A DNA stretch of 64,000 nucleotides from Cellulomonas marina (GCF_900111925.1 NZ_FOKA01000016.1:17588-81587), one strand, 5' to 3'; positions 44,198-53,670 are shown, counted from the stretch's first letter. The notes: generated by a model not told the origin, from the letters alone. Numbers and translations: made by a program.

Positions 44198-44213
44198 ATG
44201 GAAGCGTTGCCAT
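44198..44213. promoter_or_regulatory. LacI-type operator upstream of sugar operon 2
   Basis: ATGGAAGCGTTGCCAT: matching outer arms ATGG/CCAT around a central CG, the shape of LacI-family operators. It is 94-109 bases before the solute-binding protein start. No LacI gene is in the window, so the regulator must be encoded elsewhere. Confidence 0.6.
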
Positions 44214-44301
44214 CTCGCACAGGCAAGCCACAAAGCCGACTTCTCCGGCATCGGGTGCGTCACGATGTGGTCACGGCCGGGCGGTCGCCCCGAGGAACGC
44301 G

Positions 44302-44333
44302 AGAAGGGCCGGACCCCGAGGTCCGGCCCTTCT
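44302..44333 (-). terminator. Terminator downstream of tRNA-Leu
   Basis: Perfect 14-base stem AGAAGGGCCGGACC / GGTCCGGCCCTTCT with loop CCGA, seven bases past the tRNA 3' end on the minus strand. It also insulates the sugar operon promoter. Confidence 0.8.
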
Positions 44334-44339
44334 GCTCTG

Positions 44340-44422
44340 TGCGCGAGGGGGGACTTGAACCCCCACGCCCTTACGGGCACTGGCACCTGAAGCCAGCGCG
44401 TCTGCCATTTCGCCACTCGCGC
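44340..44422 (-). tRNA. tRNA-Leu (anticodon CAG)
   Basis: Read on the minus strand: acceptor arms GCGCGAG / CTCGCGC with discriminator A and no encoded CCA. The anticodon stem is CTGGC / GCCAG with loop TTCAGGT, giving anticodon CAG. The variable arm TGCCCGTAAGGGCG is long, as expected of class II tRNA-Leu. The T arm is GGGGGTTCAAGTCCCCC. Length is 83 bases. A tRNA-Leu beside fhaA is also found in mycobacteria, supporting conserved synteny. Confidence 0.95.
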
Positions 44423-44671
44423 GCGACGTAGAACGCTAGCACGGTCCCGCGGGTGGTCCGGACACCCGCCGGGGTCGTCACGTGGCTCGTCACGGGCTGG
44501 TCACGGGCTCCGCACCTGCGGGGGGACGCCGTCGGGCCGTCCCCAGCCCCGCTCACCCGGCCGTGTGCCACGGCCCGGACCCCTCCCGACCGGGCCGGTG
44601 GCTACGATCGACGACGCGGACGCGTGCCCCGACCACCGGCGGCACCGACGCGACGGACGGAGGGAGGTCGG

Positions 44672-45373
44672 ATGGGCATCCTCGACAGGATCGAGAAGGG
44701 CGTGGAACGCGCCATGAACAACGTCCGCTCCTTCCGCGGCGAGCTCAAGCCGGTCCAGCTCGTCGACGCGCTGCGCCGCGAGATGGACGACCGGGCGATG
44801 GTCGTCGGCCGGGACCGCACCGTCGCACCGAACGAGTACGACATCACGCTGTCGACGCCGGACTACGACCTCGTCGAGTCGTGGGGGGCCGAGGCCATGG
44901 CGGACGAGCTCGCGGCGACGGCCACGGACCACGCGGCCAGCCAGCAGTACGCCTTCGTCGGGCCCGTGAGCGTGCGCTTCACGGAGGACGTCGACCTCGA
45001 GGCCGGCCGCTTCACCGTGTCCTCCTCCTCCGTGCGGGGTGCGGTGGCCCCGGCGACGACCGCGTCGCCCAGCCCGCGGCACCCGCTCGTCGACATCGAC
45101 GGCCAGCGCTACATCCTCACCGGGCCCGTCACCGTCATCGGCCGGGGCTCGGAGGCGGACATCGTCGTCGACGACCCCGGGGTCAGCCGCAAGCACCTCG
45201 AGATCCGGGTGACGCCCGACGGCGTCATCGCCACCGACCTGGGATCCACCAACGGGCTCCTCGTCGAGGGCCACCAGGTCCCCGCCGCGACGCTGCTGGA
45301 CGGGAACACGCTCACGATCGGCCGGACGCGCATCCTGTTCTCCACGGGTGCGGACGAGGACGCCGACGCGTGA
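44672..45373 (+). CDS. fhaA: FHA-domain protein FhaA (DUF3662-FHA)
   Basis: Phosphothreonine-binding scaffold of cell-wall regulation, 233 residues from the ATG at 44672 preceded by GGAGG. The N-terminal DUF3662 (about 1-120) starts MGILDRIEKGVERAMNNV and contains VAPNEYDITLS. The C-terminal FHA domain (about 150-228) has VIGRGSEADIVVDDPGVSRKHLEI and DLGSTNGLLVEGH; the GR, SRKH and TN residues bind phosphothreonine. In mycobacteria FhaA binds PknB-phosphorylated MviN. The linker is shorter than in mycobacteria. It is first gene of the fhaA-pknB cluster. Confidence 0.95.
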   Translation: MGILDRIEKGVERAMNNVRSFRGELKPVQLVDALRREMDDRAMVVGRDRTVAPNEYDITLSTPDYDLVESWGAEAMADELAATATDHAASQQYAFVGPVSVRFTEDVDLEAGRFTVSSSSVRGAVAPATTASPSPRHPLVDIDGQRYILTGPVTVIGRGSEADIVVDDPGVSRKHLEIRVTPDGVIATDLGSTNGLLVEGHQVPAATLLDGNTLTIGRTRILFSTGADEDADA

Positions 45374-45382
45374 CGGCGGCGC

Positions 45383-45925
45383 ATGAGTGAGCTGACCGTC
45401 GCGCTGCTGCGGCTGGGGTACCTCGCGCTGCTGTGGCTGCTGGTGCTGGCCGCGATCGGCGTGCTGCGCCGCGACCTGTACGGCACGCGCATCGTGCAGC
45501 GCGGCCTGCCCGGGCGCGGCCGGCGGGAGGCCCCGCGCGGCGCCGCGGCCACGGCCGGGGCGGCCGGCGGCACGGGTGCGGCGCCCGAGCCGCGTGCGGA
45601 GGCCCGTCCCGAGCGGCGCAGCGGCCGCTCCTCGGGCCCGTCGCGGCTCGTGGTGACCGAGGGCCCGCTGCGCGGAACGACCATGCCGCTGAGCACGTCG
45701 TCGGTGCTCGTCGGCCGGTCCCCCAGCTGCACGCTCGTCCTCGACGACGACTACTCCTCCTCACGGCACGCCCGGATCTTCCCGCAGGACGGCGGCTGGT
45801 GGGTCGAAGACCTCGGCTCCACCAACGGCACCTTCGTCGACGAGCAGCGCGTCGTCGAGCCCGTGCCGCTGCCGACGGGCACACCGGTCCGGGTCGGCCA
45901 GAGCATCATCGAGCTGCAGAGGTAG
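45383..45925 (+). CDS. fhaB: Membrane-anchored FHA-domain protein FhaB (FipA)
   Basis: A 180-residue protein: one N-terminal membrane helix (LLRLGYLALLWLLVLAAIGVL), a disordered Ala/Arg-rich linker (about 35-85), then an FHA domain (about 90-178). FHA residues: LVGRSPSCTLVLDDDYSSSRHARI and DLGSTNGTFVDEQRV. FhaB links the kinases to division proteins in mycobacteria. It starts nine bases after fhaA and four bases before pstP ends the gap, in one operon. Confidence 0.95.
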   Translation: MSELTVALLRLGYLALLWLLVLAAIGVLRRDLYGTRIVQRGLPGRGRREAPRGAAATAGAAGGTGAAPEPRAEARPERRSGRSSGPSRLVVTEGPLRGTTMPLSTSSVLVGRSPSCTLVLDDDYSSSRHARIFPQDGGWWVEDLGSTNGTFVDEQRVVEPVPLPTGTPVRVGQSIIELQR

Positions 45926-45929
45926 CCCG

Positions 45930-47327
45930 GTGGCCGTCGCCCTGCGCTACGCCGCCCGCTCCGACGTGGGCCTCGTGCGCGCCAACAACCAGGACTCCGC
46001 CTACGCCGGGCCGCACCTGCTCGTCGTCGCGGACGGCATGGGCGGGCACGCGGGCGGCGACGTCGCCTCCTCGGTCGCGGTCGCGGCGCTCGTCCCCCTC
46101 GACGACGAGGCGCACGGTCCCGACGACGCGCTGCACGAGCTCGAGGACGCCCTGGAGGTCGCGCGCGAGGAGATCATCGCCCGCTCCGACGCCGACCCGA
46201 CGCTGGCCGGCATGGGCACCACCGTCACGGCGATCCTGCGGACGGGCAACAAGCTGGCGATGCTGCACCTCGGCGACTCGCGCGGGTACCTGCTGCGCGG
46301 GGGCGTGCTCACGCAGGTCACGGCCGACCACACGTACGTCCAGCACCTCGTCGACACGGGCCGCATCACCGCCGAGGAGGCGGAGACGCACCCGCAGCGG
46401 TCGGTCGTCATGCGCGTGCTCGGCGACTTCGACGCGGACACGACGCCGGACCTGTCGGTGCGCGAGGCGCGGCCGGGCGACCGCTGGCTGCTGTGCTCCG
46501 ACGGGCTGTCGGGATTCGTGTCCGCGGAGACGATGGCCGAGACGCTGGCGACGGTGCCCGACGTCGAGGAGTGCGCCGACCGGCTCGTCCAGCTCGCCCT
46601 GCGCGCCGGCGGCGGGGACAACGTGACCGTCGTCGTCGCGGACGTCGTCGACCTCGACGCCCTCCCCGACGGCGCGGCGCCCTCGCAGCGCTCGGCGGTC
46701 GTGGGCGCCGCCGCCACCACCCGCCACTCGCCGACCTCGGCCGCCGCCAGCCCGGCGGCCCGGGCCGCGGCGCTCGCGCACGAGGTGGCGATCGCGCGGG
46801 CGGCGGGCGGCGGGGCCGCCGGGGCCGCGGGCGCGACGAGGGCCGGCGACGACGAGGACGAGGCACCGCGCCGGCGCCGGTGGCGCGGGCCGCTCCTCGC
46901 CGTGGTGCTCGTGCTGCTCGTCGCCGGCGGCCTCGCCGGCGCCTACGCGTGGACGCAGACGCAGTACTTCGTCGGCGCCTCGGACGGCCGGGTCGCCGTC
47001 TTCCGCGGGCTGCCCGACGACCTCGGGCCCCTGCGGCTCTCGTCGGTCGTCGAGCGGTCCTCGGTGCAGGTGGAGGACCTGCCCGTCTACCAGCGCGAGC
47101 AGCTGGAGGACACCATCGCGGCGGCCTCGCTGGCCGCCGCCCGTGGGGTGGTGGACAACCTCGAGGAGCAGGTGGCGCAGGACGAGGCCCGGCAGAGGGC
47201 CCTCTCACCGTCACCGTCCCCGTCGCCGTCGGCCTCGGCGACCGCCACCCCCGAGCCCGTCCCCGGCGCCGGCGGCGAGCCGCTGCCGACCCCCGGCGCC
47301 GACGGCACGACCACCGGGGGGCCGTGA
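45930..47327 (+). CDS. pstP: PP2C-family Ser/Thr protein phosphatase PstP
   Basis: Dephosphorylates the PknA/PknB kinases and their substrates, 465 residues. Catalytic PP2C domain about 1-240: SDVGLVRANNQDSAY, VVADGMGGHAGGDVAS, GMGTTVTAIL, HLGDSRGYLLR, LCSDGLSGFV, GGGDNVTVVV; the metal-binding Asp residues are all present. A cytosolic linker, one membrane helix (about 322-344, LLAVVLVLLVAGGLAGAYAW) and an extracellular tail rich in Pro/Ser follow. The stop overlaps the next start (GTGA). Confidence 0.95.
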   Translation: MAVALRYAARSDVGLVRANNQDSAYAGPHLLVVADGMGGHAGGDVASSVAVAALVPLDDEAHGPDDALHELEDALEVAREEIIARSDADPTLAGMGTTVTAILRTGNKLAMLHLGDSRGYLLRGGVLTQVTADHTYVQHLVDTGRITAEEAETHPQRSVVMRVLGDFDADTTPDLSVREARPGDRWLLCSDGLSGFVSAETMAETLATVPDVEECADRLVQLALRAGGGDNVTVVVADVVDLDALPDGAAPSQRSAVVGAAATTRHSPTSAAASPAARAAALAHEVAIARAAGGGAAGAAGATRAGDDEDEAPRRRRWRGPLLAVVLVLLVAGGLAGAYAWTQTQYFVGASDGRVAVFRGLPDDLGPLRLSSVVERSSVQVEDLPVYQREQLEDTIAAASLAAARGVVDNLEEQVAQDEARQRALSPSPSPSPSASATATPEPVPGAGGEPLPTPGADGTTTGGP

Positions 47328-48829
47328 CCGTGGCCACCATCGCCTCCCACCAGGTCCGTGCCGGGCGCACCACCGAGCTCGGGCTGCTCGTCCTCGCCCT
47401 CGCGCTGGGCGTCGGCGCGTACGCCCTCGTCGGGCTGGGGACGGCCGACGCGGTCCCCACCAACTGGCTCGGCTACGCCATCGGGCTGACCGTGCTGTCG
47501 CTCGCGCTGCACGGGGTGCTGCGCTGGCGCGCGCCCTACGCGGACCCCGTGATCCTGCCGCTGGCGGTCGGCCTCAACGGCATCGGCCTGGCGATGATCT
47601 ACCGCATCGACCTCGCGGAGGAGACGGGCTTCTCGGTCCGACAGCTCACGTGGACCGCGCTGTCGATGGTGCTGGCCGCGGCCGTGCTCGTCTGGCTGCG
47701 CGACCACCGCACGTTGCGGCGCTACACCTACGTGGCGATGCTGGCGGGCCTCGTCCTGCTCGTGCTGCCGCTGCTGCCGTTCATCGGGGCCACGATCAAC
47801 GGCGCCCGGATCTGGGTGCGCGTCGGCGGCGTCGGCCTGCAGCCCGCCGAGTTCGGGAAGATCGCGCTGGCCGTCTTCTTCGCGGGCTACCTCGTCAGCA
47901 ACCGCGACACGCTCGCGCTCGCCGGCCCCAAGCTGCTGGGGCTGCAGCTCCCGCGGGCCCGGGACCTCGGCCCGATCCTCCTCGTCTGGCTCGTCTCGCT
48001 CGGCGTGCTCGTCCTCGAGCGGGACCTGGGGACGTCGCTGCTGTTCTTCGGGATGTTCGTCGCGATGCTCTACCTCGCCACCGAGCGCGTGAGCTGGGTG
48101 GTGATCGGCCTGGCCCTGTTCGCCGGGGGGGCCGCGGCGGCCGCGTCGACCTTCGGGCACGTCGCCGCGCGGTTCGACGTGTGGCTGCACGCGCTCGACG
48201 ACGAGGTCTACGCGCGCTCGCCCGGGGGGTCCGGCCAGCTCGTGCAGGGGCTGTGGGGCATGGCGAGCGGCGGCCTGTTCGGCACCGGGTGGGGCGAGGG
48301 CCGCCCCGATCTGGTCCCCTACGCCGAGTCGGACTTCATCGTCGCCTCCCTGGGCGAGGAGCTGGGGCTGACCGGTCTCATGGCGGTGCTCGCCTGCTAC
48401 CTCGTCCTCGTGCAGCGCGGGCTGCGCACCGCGATCGGGGTGCGCGACGGCTTCGGCAAGCTCCTGGCCGGCGGGCTGTCGTTCGTCATCGCCGTGCAGT
48501 GCTTCGTCGTCGTCGGCGGCGTCACGCGCCTCATCCCGCTGACCGGTCTCACGACGCCGTTCCTCGCCTACGGCGGCTCGTCGCTCGTCGCGAACTGGGT
48601 GGTCGTCGCCCTGCTCCTGCGCATCTCCGACGAGGCCCGCCGTCCCGCCCCGGCGGTCCGCACGGTCACGCCCGGCGGCGGCACGCCCACCGGCGGGCCC
48701 GGCACGGGCACGCCGGCGCACGGCACCCCCGTCGTCACGGGCACCCCGGTCGGGCCTGGCGTCGGGCGCGCCGGCGGGGACGGGGACGACGACCAGCCGA
48801 CCGAGGTGGTCCGGGGGGTGCCGCGGTGA
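47324..48829 (+). CDS. rodA: SEDS-family peptidoglycan glycosyltransferase (FtsW/RodA)
   Basis: Polymerises lipid II glycan strands together with the class B PBP encoded next. It has 501 residues with about ten to twelve membrane segments; GTG start inside the pstP stop. SEDS motifs: GARIWVRVGGVGLQPAEFGKIALA, LERDLGTSLLFFGMF, the loop FGTGWGEGRPDLVPYAESDFIVASLGEELGL and TPFLAYGGSSLVANW. The cytosolic tail (about 440-501) is Gly/Thr/Pro-rich. In mycobacteria the equivalent gene here is rodA; ftsW sits in the dcw cluster. Confidence 0.94.
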   Translation: MTVATIASHQVRAGRTTELGLLVLALALGVGAYALVGLGTADAVPTNWLGYAIGLTVLSLALHGVLRWRAPYADPVILPLAVGLNGIGLAMIYRIDLAEETGFSVRQLTWTALSMVLAAAVLVWLRDHRTLRRYTYVAMLAGLVLLVLPLLPFIGATINGARIWVRVGGVGLQPAEFGKIALAVFFAGYLVSNRDTLALAGPKLLGLQLPRARDLGPILLVWLVSLGVLVLERDLGTSLLFFGMFVAMLYLATERVSWVVIGLALFAGGAAAAASTFGHVAARFDVWLHALDDEVYARSPGGSGQLVQGLWGMASGGLFGTGWGEGRPDLVPYAESDFIVASLGEELGLTGLMAVLACYLVLVQRGLRTAIGVRDGFGKLLAGGLSFVIAVQCFVVVGGVTRLIPLTGLTTPFLAYGGSSLVANWVVVALLLRISDEARRPAPAVRTVTPGGGTPTGGPGTGTPAHGTPVVTGTPVGPGVGRAGGDGDDDQPTEVVRGVPR

Positions 48830-50280
48830 ACACACCCCTGCGCCGCCTGGCGTCCGTCGTCCTCGTCATGTTCCTGGCCCTGCTCGGCAGCGTCACCGCG
48901 GTGCAGTACGTGCAGGCGGGCTCGCTCAACAACGACCCGCGCAACGTCCGCACCATCTACCGCGAGTTCGGCAACGCCCGGGGCTCGATCGTCGTCGCGG
49001 GGGAGGCGGTCGCGTCCTCCACGCCGGTCGACGACGCCTTCGGCTACCAGCGCGTGTACGCCGACGGGCCGCTGTGGTCGGCCGTCACGGGCTTCTACTC
49101 CATCGCCAACGGGGCGGGCTGGGGACTGGAGGACACGCAGGACGACGTGCTCACGGGCCGGTCCGACCGGCTGTTCTTCTCCCGCCTGCGCGACGTGCTC
49201 ACCGGGCAGCGGCCGGAGGGCGCGACGGTCGAGACCACGCTCCTGCCCGCCGCGCAGCAGGCGGCGCGGGACGCGCTCGGCCAGCAGCAGGGCGCCGTCG
49301 TGGCCATCGAGCCGGCCACGGGCCGGATCCTCGCGCTCGTGTCCACCCCCGGCTACGACCCCAACACGCTGGCCGTCCACGACACCGCCGCCGCGTCCCA
49401 GGCCTTCGACGAGCTCGTCGCCGCTCCCGGCAACCCCCTGCGCTCGAAGGCGACCCAGGAGAACTACCCGCCCGGGTCGACGTTCAAGCTCGTGACGGCC
49501 GCCGCAGCGCTCGAGGACGGGCGCTGGACGCCGGAGAGCGAGCTGCCCGCGCCGACGGAGCTCGAGCTGCCGCTGAGCTCCTCCACCCTCGGCAACTTCG
49601 GCGGTGGCGGCTGCGGTGCCGACCCGATCAGCCTGGCCGACGCGCTGCGCGTCTCCTGCAACACCGCGTTCGCCGGCCTCGGCATCGAGCTCGGCGCGGA
49701 GGCGCTGGAGGAGCAGGCGCAGCGGTTCGGGTTCGACGCCGACCCGCCGGCGATCCTGCCGAACGCCGCCGGCAGCACGTTCCCCGACGACCTCGACGGC
49801 GCGCAGACCGCGCTCGCCGCGATCGGCCAGGGCAGCGTCACCGCGAGCCCGCTGCAGATGGCCCTGGTGGCCGCCGCCATCGCGAACGACGGGGTGCTCA
49901 TGGAGCCGACCCTCGTCGACACCGTGCGCGCCGCGGACCTGTCCGTGGTGTCGCGGACCGAGCCGTCCGTGCGGTCCGAGGCCGTCTCCGGCACCACCGC
50001 CGAGTCGCTCACGCGGATGATGGTCGGCGTCGTCGAGGGCGGGTCGGGGACGTCGGCGCAGATCGGCGGCGTCCAGGTGGCCGGGAAGACCGGCACCGCC
50101 CAGACCACCGCGGAGGCCGCCCCGCACGCGTGGTTCACGGGCTTCGCCCCGACCGACGACCCCCGGGTCGCCGTCGCGGTCTTCGTGCAGAACGGCGGGG
50201 ACCTGGGCTCGGAGGCGACGGGTGGCCGCGTGGCCGCGCCGATCGCCCGGGCCGTCATGCAGGCGGTGCTGGGCTCGTGA
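48826..50280 (+). CDS. pbpA: Penicillin-binding protein A (class B transpeptidase)
   Basis: Crosslinks peptidoglycan as partner of the SEDS enzyme, 484 residues; GTG start overlapping the upstream stop. One N-terminal membrane anchor (LASVVLVMFLALLGSVTAV) then a short PBP-dimer-like region. The transpeptidase motifs are all present: SxxK in PPGSTFKLV (Ser near 217), SxN in RVSCNTAFA (near 276), and KTG in VAGKTGTAQT (near 420). Mycobacterial PbpA is phosphorylated by PknB. It overlaps pknA by four bases. Confidence 0.95.
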   Translation: MNTPLRRLASVVLVMFLALLGSVTAVQYVQAGSLNNDPRNVRTIYREFGNARGSIVVAGEAVASSTPVDDAFGYQRVYADGPLWSAVTGFYSIANGAGWGLEDTQDDVLTGRSDRLFFSRLRDVLTGQRPEGATVETTLLPAAQQAARDALGQQQGAVVAIEPATGRILALVSTPGYDPNTLAVHDTAAASQAFDELVAAPGNPLRSKATQENYPPGSTFKLVTAAAALEDGRWTPESELPAPTELELPLSSSTLGNFGGGGCGADPISLADALRVSCNTAFAGLGIELGAEALEEQAQRFGFDADPPAILPNAAGSTFPDDLDGAQTALAAIGQGSVTASPLQMALVAAAIANDGVLMEPTLVDTVRAADLSVVSRTEPSVRSEAVSGTTAESLTRMMVGVVEGGSGTSAQIGGVQVAGKTGTAQTTAEAAPHAWFTGFAPTDDPRVAVAVFVQNGGDLGSEATGGRVAAPIARAVMQAVLGS

Positions 50281-51572
50281 GGACCGGGGAGGGCGTGGTG
50301 CTGGGCGGCCGCTACCGCCTCGTGCGGCCGATCGCGACCGGCGGCATGGGCGAGGTGTGGGCGGGGGAGGACGAGTCGTTGCACCGGCCGGTCGCGGTCA
50401 AGGTGCTGCGCGAGGAGTTCGCGGGCGACCCGGCCTTCCTCCAGCGCTTCCAGGCCGAGGCCCGCAACAGCGCCGACCTGCACCACGAGAACGTCGCGCA
50501 GATGTACGACTACGGCGAGCAGGACGGGTCCGCCTACCTCGTGCAGGAGCTCGTCGAGGGCGAGCCGCTGAGCGACATCCTCGAGCGCGAGCCCGTGCTG
50601 CCGCCGGCGCGGCTGCTGCCGGTCCTCGCGCAGACCGCGCGGGGACTGGACGCCGCGCACCGGGCGGGCGTCGTGCACCGCGACGTGAAGCCGGGCAACA
50701 TCCTCGTCACCGCCGACGGGCGCGTGAAGATCACCGACTTCGGCGTCTCCCGCTCGGACGGGCAGCAGGCGATGACGGCCACGGGCATGGTCATGGGGAC
50801 GGCCCAGTACCTGTCGCCCGAGCAGGCCGTCGGGCGGCCCGCCACGCCGCTGTCGGACCTGTACGCGCTCGGCGTCGTCGCGTACGAGGCGCTGGCGGGG
50901 AAGCGGCCCTTCACGGGCCCGACGACCGTGGACATCGCGGTGGCTCACGTGAACTCGCCCGTCCCGCCGCTGCCGCCGGCGGTGCCCGTCGCGCTGGCCG
51001 CGCTCGTCCTGCGGCTGCTGTCGAAGGAACCGTCGGCGCGCCCGCGGTCCGGCGCCGAGCTCGCGCGGCTGCTCGAGGAGGCCGGCACCGCGCTGACGAC
51101 CTCCCGCACGCCCGTCTGGCCGCGCACCGGCGTCGTGGGTGCGCCGCCGTCGTTCGCGCCCCGGTCAGCACCGGGCGCAGCAGGTACGGCGGCGCCCGTC
51201 CAGCCGTCGTCGCCCCCGTCGTCCGTGCCCCCGTCCGTCCCACCACCCGTCCGGCCCGGCGGGCCGCGGACGGCGGGCGGGACCGCCGCGGGGTCGCCAC
51301 CACCACGGGCGAGCGGCCCGCGCACGGCCGTCCAGCCCACGGTCCGACGCCGGCCGCGGCGCCGCGGCGCGGCGGGCCGGTGGGTCCTCGCGCTGGTCGT
51401 CGCCGGGCTCCTCGTGCTGCTGGGCCTGCTGCTGACGGACCGCACCGGCGGACCCGTGGGCGGTGCCGCCGGCGGTGCCGCCGTCGGCGCGGGTGCGATG
51501 ATCGGCCAGGACGCCGGGCCGGGGGCCACGACCCCGGCCGGGCACTCGGAACGAACGAAGGATCTCCTCTGA
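50277..51572 (+). CDS. pknA: Membrane Ser/Thr protein kinase PknA-like
   Basis: Eukaryotic-type kinase of 431 residues; GTG start inside the pbpA stop. Kinase domain about 9-265: glycine loop IATGGMGEVWAG, Lys in VAVKVLREE (near 40), catalytic VVHRDVKPGNILV (near 135), DFG in ITDFGVSRSD, activation loop MTATGMVMGTAQYLSPEQ. A Pro/Ser-rich linker follows, then one membrane helix (about 369-387) and a short Gly/Ala-rich external tail without PASTA domains, as in PknA. It overlaps pknB by one base (TGATG). Confidence 0.94.
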   Translation: MRTGEGVVLGGRYRLVRPIATGGMGEVWAGEDESLHRPVAVKVLREEFAGDPAFLQRFQAEARNSADLHHENVAQMYDYGEQDGSAYLVQELVEGEPLSDILEREPVLPPARLLPVLAQTARGLDAAHRAGVVHRDVKPGNILVTADGRVKITDFGVSRSDGQQAMTATGMVMGTAQYLSPEQAVGRPATPLSDLYALGVVAYEALAGKRPFTGPTTVDIAVAHVNSPVPPLPPAVPVALAALVLRLLSKEPSARPRSGAELARLLEEAGTALTTSRTPVWPRTGVVGAPPSFAPRSAPGAAGTAAPVQPSSPPSSVPPSVPPPVRPGGPRTAGGTAAGSPPPRASGPRTAVQPTVRRRPRRRGAAGRWVLALVVAGLLVLLGLLLTDRTGGPVGGAAGGAAVGAGAMIGQDAGPGATTPAGHSERTKDLL

Positions 51573-53650
51573 TGGACGACGGATCGCGCATCCTCGCGGG
51601 CCGCTACGAGGTCGGTGAGACCATCGGCCGCGGCGGCATGGCGGAGGTGCACATCGGGCACGACCGCCGGCTGGGCCGCACGGTCGCCATCAAGATCCTG
51701 CGCTCGGACCTCGCGCGTGACCCCTCCTTCCAGGCGCGGTTCCGGCGCGAGGCGCAGGCCGCCGCGGCGCTCAACCACCCCGCGATCGTCGCCGTGTACG
51801 ACACGGGCGAGGACCTCGTCACCGAGCGCACGGGCGCCACGAGCCACGTGCCCTTCATCGTCATGGAGTACGTCGAGGGCCACACCGTCCGCGACATCCT
51901 GCGCGACGGGCACGCCGTGCCCATCGAGGAGGCCGTGGAGATCACCACGGGCGTCCTGTCGGCGCTCGAGTACTCCCACCACGCCGGGATCGTCCACCGC
52001 GACATCAAGCCCGCGAACGTCATGCTGACGCCTACGGGTGCGGTCAAGGTCATGGACTTCGGCATCGCGCGGGCGCTGGCCGACTCCTCGGCCACCATGA
52101 CGCAGACGCAGGCCGTCATCGGCACGGCCCAGTACCTGTCCCCCGAGCAGGCCCGCGGGGAGAGCGTCGACGCCCGCTCGGACCTGTACTCCACGGGCTG
52201 CCTGCTGTTCGAGCTGCTCACCGGCCGGCCGCCGTTCCAGGGCGACTCCCCGGTCTCGGTGGCGGTGCAGCACGTGCACGAGCAGCCGCCCGTGCCGAGC
52301 GCCCTCGCAGGGGACGTGCCCGAGACCCTTGACCGGATCACGCTCAAGGCGCTGGCCAAGGACCGGACGAACCGCTACTCCTCGGCGGCGGAGTTCCGCG
52401 CCGACCTCGAGCAGGCGGTCCGCGGCGGGTCCGTGACCGCGCCGTCGGTCGCCGCGGCGCTGGCCCTGCCGGCGGCGGGGGACGCGACCGCCGTCCTGGC
52501 ACCCGCACCGGCCGCGGCGACGACGGCCGCCCTCCCGCCGACCGCGCCCGCGTGGGCGCCGCGCACCGCGGGACCGCCCACCGGCCCGACGACGGCCGCC
52601 ACCCCCGTGGTCGCCGACGAGCCGCCGCGCAGCCGCCGGGGTCTCGTCGTCGCCCTCGTGCTCGTCGGTCTGCTCGCGCTGGCGGGCATCGTCGCCCTCC
52701 TGCTCAACCAGCGCGACGCCGGGCCGGAGACGGTCGCGGTGCCGCCGGTGGTCGGGCTCGTGGAGGCGGACGCCGTGGCCGCGCTGGACGCGGTGGGGCT
52801 GGAGGACCGGCACGCCGAGGCGGCCTCGGACAGCGTCCCGGAGGGCCAGGTCATCAGCAGCGACCCCGAGGAGGGGCAGCAGGCCGAGCTGGGCAGCGAG
52901 GTCACGCTCACCGTGTCGACCGGACCGGCCGAGGTGGTCGTGCCGGACGTGTCCGGCCGCTCGGAGCAGGAGGCGACGCGGATCCTCGAGGCGGAGGGCC
53001 TCGTCGTGTCCGACGACCGGCAGACCGAGGACAACCCCGACTTCCCGGCGGGCCAGGTCACGAAGACCGACCCCGCCGCCAACGCGCCGGCCGCGGACGG
53101 GCAGACGGTGACGCTCTTCGTGTCCACCGGCAACGTGCAGGTGCCGGACGTGACGACGAAGAACGTCGACGAGGCGATCGCGCTCCTCACCGACCTCAAC
53201 CTGCGCCCGGCCACGACCAACGTCGAGACCGGCGACGCCGCTCCTGGCACGGTCGTGTCCCAGGACCTGCCGGCCGGCGGGCTCGTGCGCCAGCAGACGA
53301 CGATCACCCTCGAGGTCGCGACGGCCCCGACCACCGCGACGGTGCCCACCGACCTCGTCGGCAAGGGCTACGACGACGTCGCCGCCGCGCTGGACGCGCT
53401 CGGGCTCGTCCCCGAGCGGGTGGACGCGCCGTCCGAGCAGCAGCCCGCCGGCGCGGTCGTCTCCACCAACCCCGCGGGCGGCACGACCGTCCGGGCGGGG
53501 TCCACCGTCCAGGTGACGGTCTCGTCGGGGGCGGGCGCCTCGCCGTCCCCCACCGCGACGGGCGGCGGCAACGGGAACGGCGGCGGCAACGGTGGCGGGA
53601 ACGGTGGCGGCAACGGCGGCGGCAACGGTGGCGGGAACGACGACGACTGA
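51572..53650 (+). CDS. pknB: PASTA-domain Ser/Thr protein kinase PknB
   Basis: Main growth-regulating kinase, 692 residues. Kinase domain about 10-275: IGRGGMAEVHIG, VAIKILRSD, IVHRDIKPANVML, VMDFGIARA, and activation loop MTQTQAVIGTAQYLSPEQ with the autophosphorylated Thr pair. One membrane helix at about 358-380. Four PASTA domains follow (starting near VPPVVGLVEADAV, VPDVSGRSEQEAT, VPDVTTKNVDEAI and VPTDLVGKGYDDV) that bind muropeptide/lipid II. The protein ends with an unusual Gly-Asn repeat tail (about 662-692) closing in Asp residues. Confidence 0.95.
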   Translation: MDDGSRILAGRYEVGETIGRGGMAEVHIGHDRRLGRTVAIKILRSDLARDPSFQARFRREAQAAAALNHPAIVAVYDTGEDLVTERTGATSHVPFIVMEYVEGHTVRDILRDGHAVPIEEAVEITTGVLSALEYSHHAGIVHRDIKPANVMLTPTGAVKVMDFGIARALADSSATMTQTQAVIGTAQYLSPEQARGESVDARSDLYSTGCLLFELLTGRPPFQGDSPVSVAVQHVHEQPPVPSALAGDVPETLDRITLKALAKDRTNRYSSAAEFRADLEQAVRGGSVTAPSVAAALALPAAGDATAVLAPAPAAATTAALPPTAPAWAPRTAGPPTGPTTAATPVVADEPPRSRRGLVVALVLVGLLALAGIVALLLNQRDAGPETVAVPPVVGLVEADAVAALDAVGLEDRHAEAASDSVPEGQVISSDPEEGQQAELGSEVTLTVSTGPAEVVVPDVSGRSEQEATRILEAEGLVVSDDRQTEDNPDFPAGQVTKTDPAANAPAADGQTVTLFVSTGNVQVPDVTTKNVDEAIALLTDLNLRPATTNVETGDAAPGTVVSQDLPAGGLVRQQTTITLEVATAPTTATVPTDLVGKGYDDVAAALDALGLVPERVDAPSEQQPAGAVVSTNPAGGTTVRAGSTVQVTVSSGAGASPSPTATGGGNGNGGGNGGGNGGGNGGGNGGGNDDD

Positions 53651-53670
53651 CGCGCGGGACCGTTGACGTG

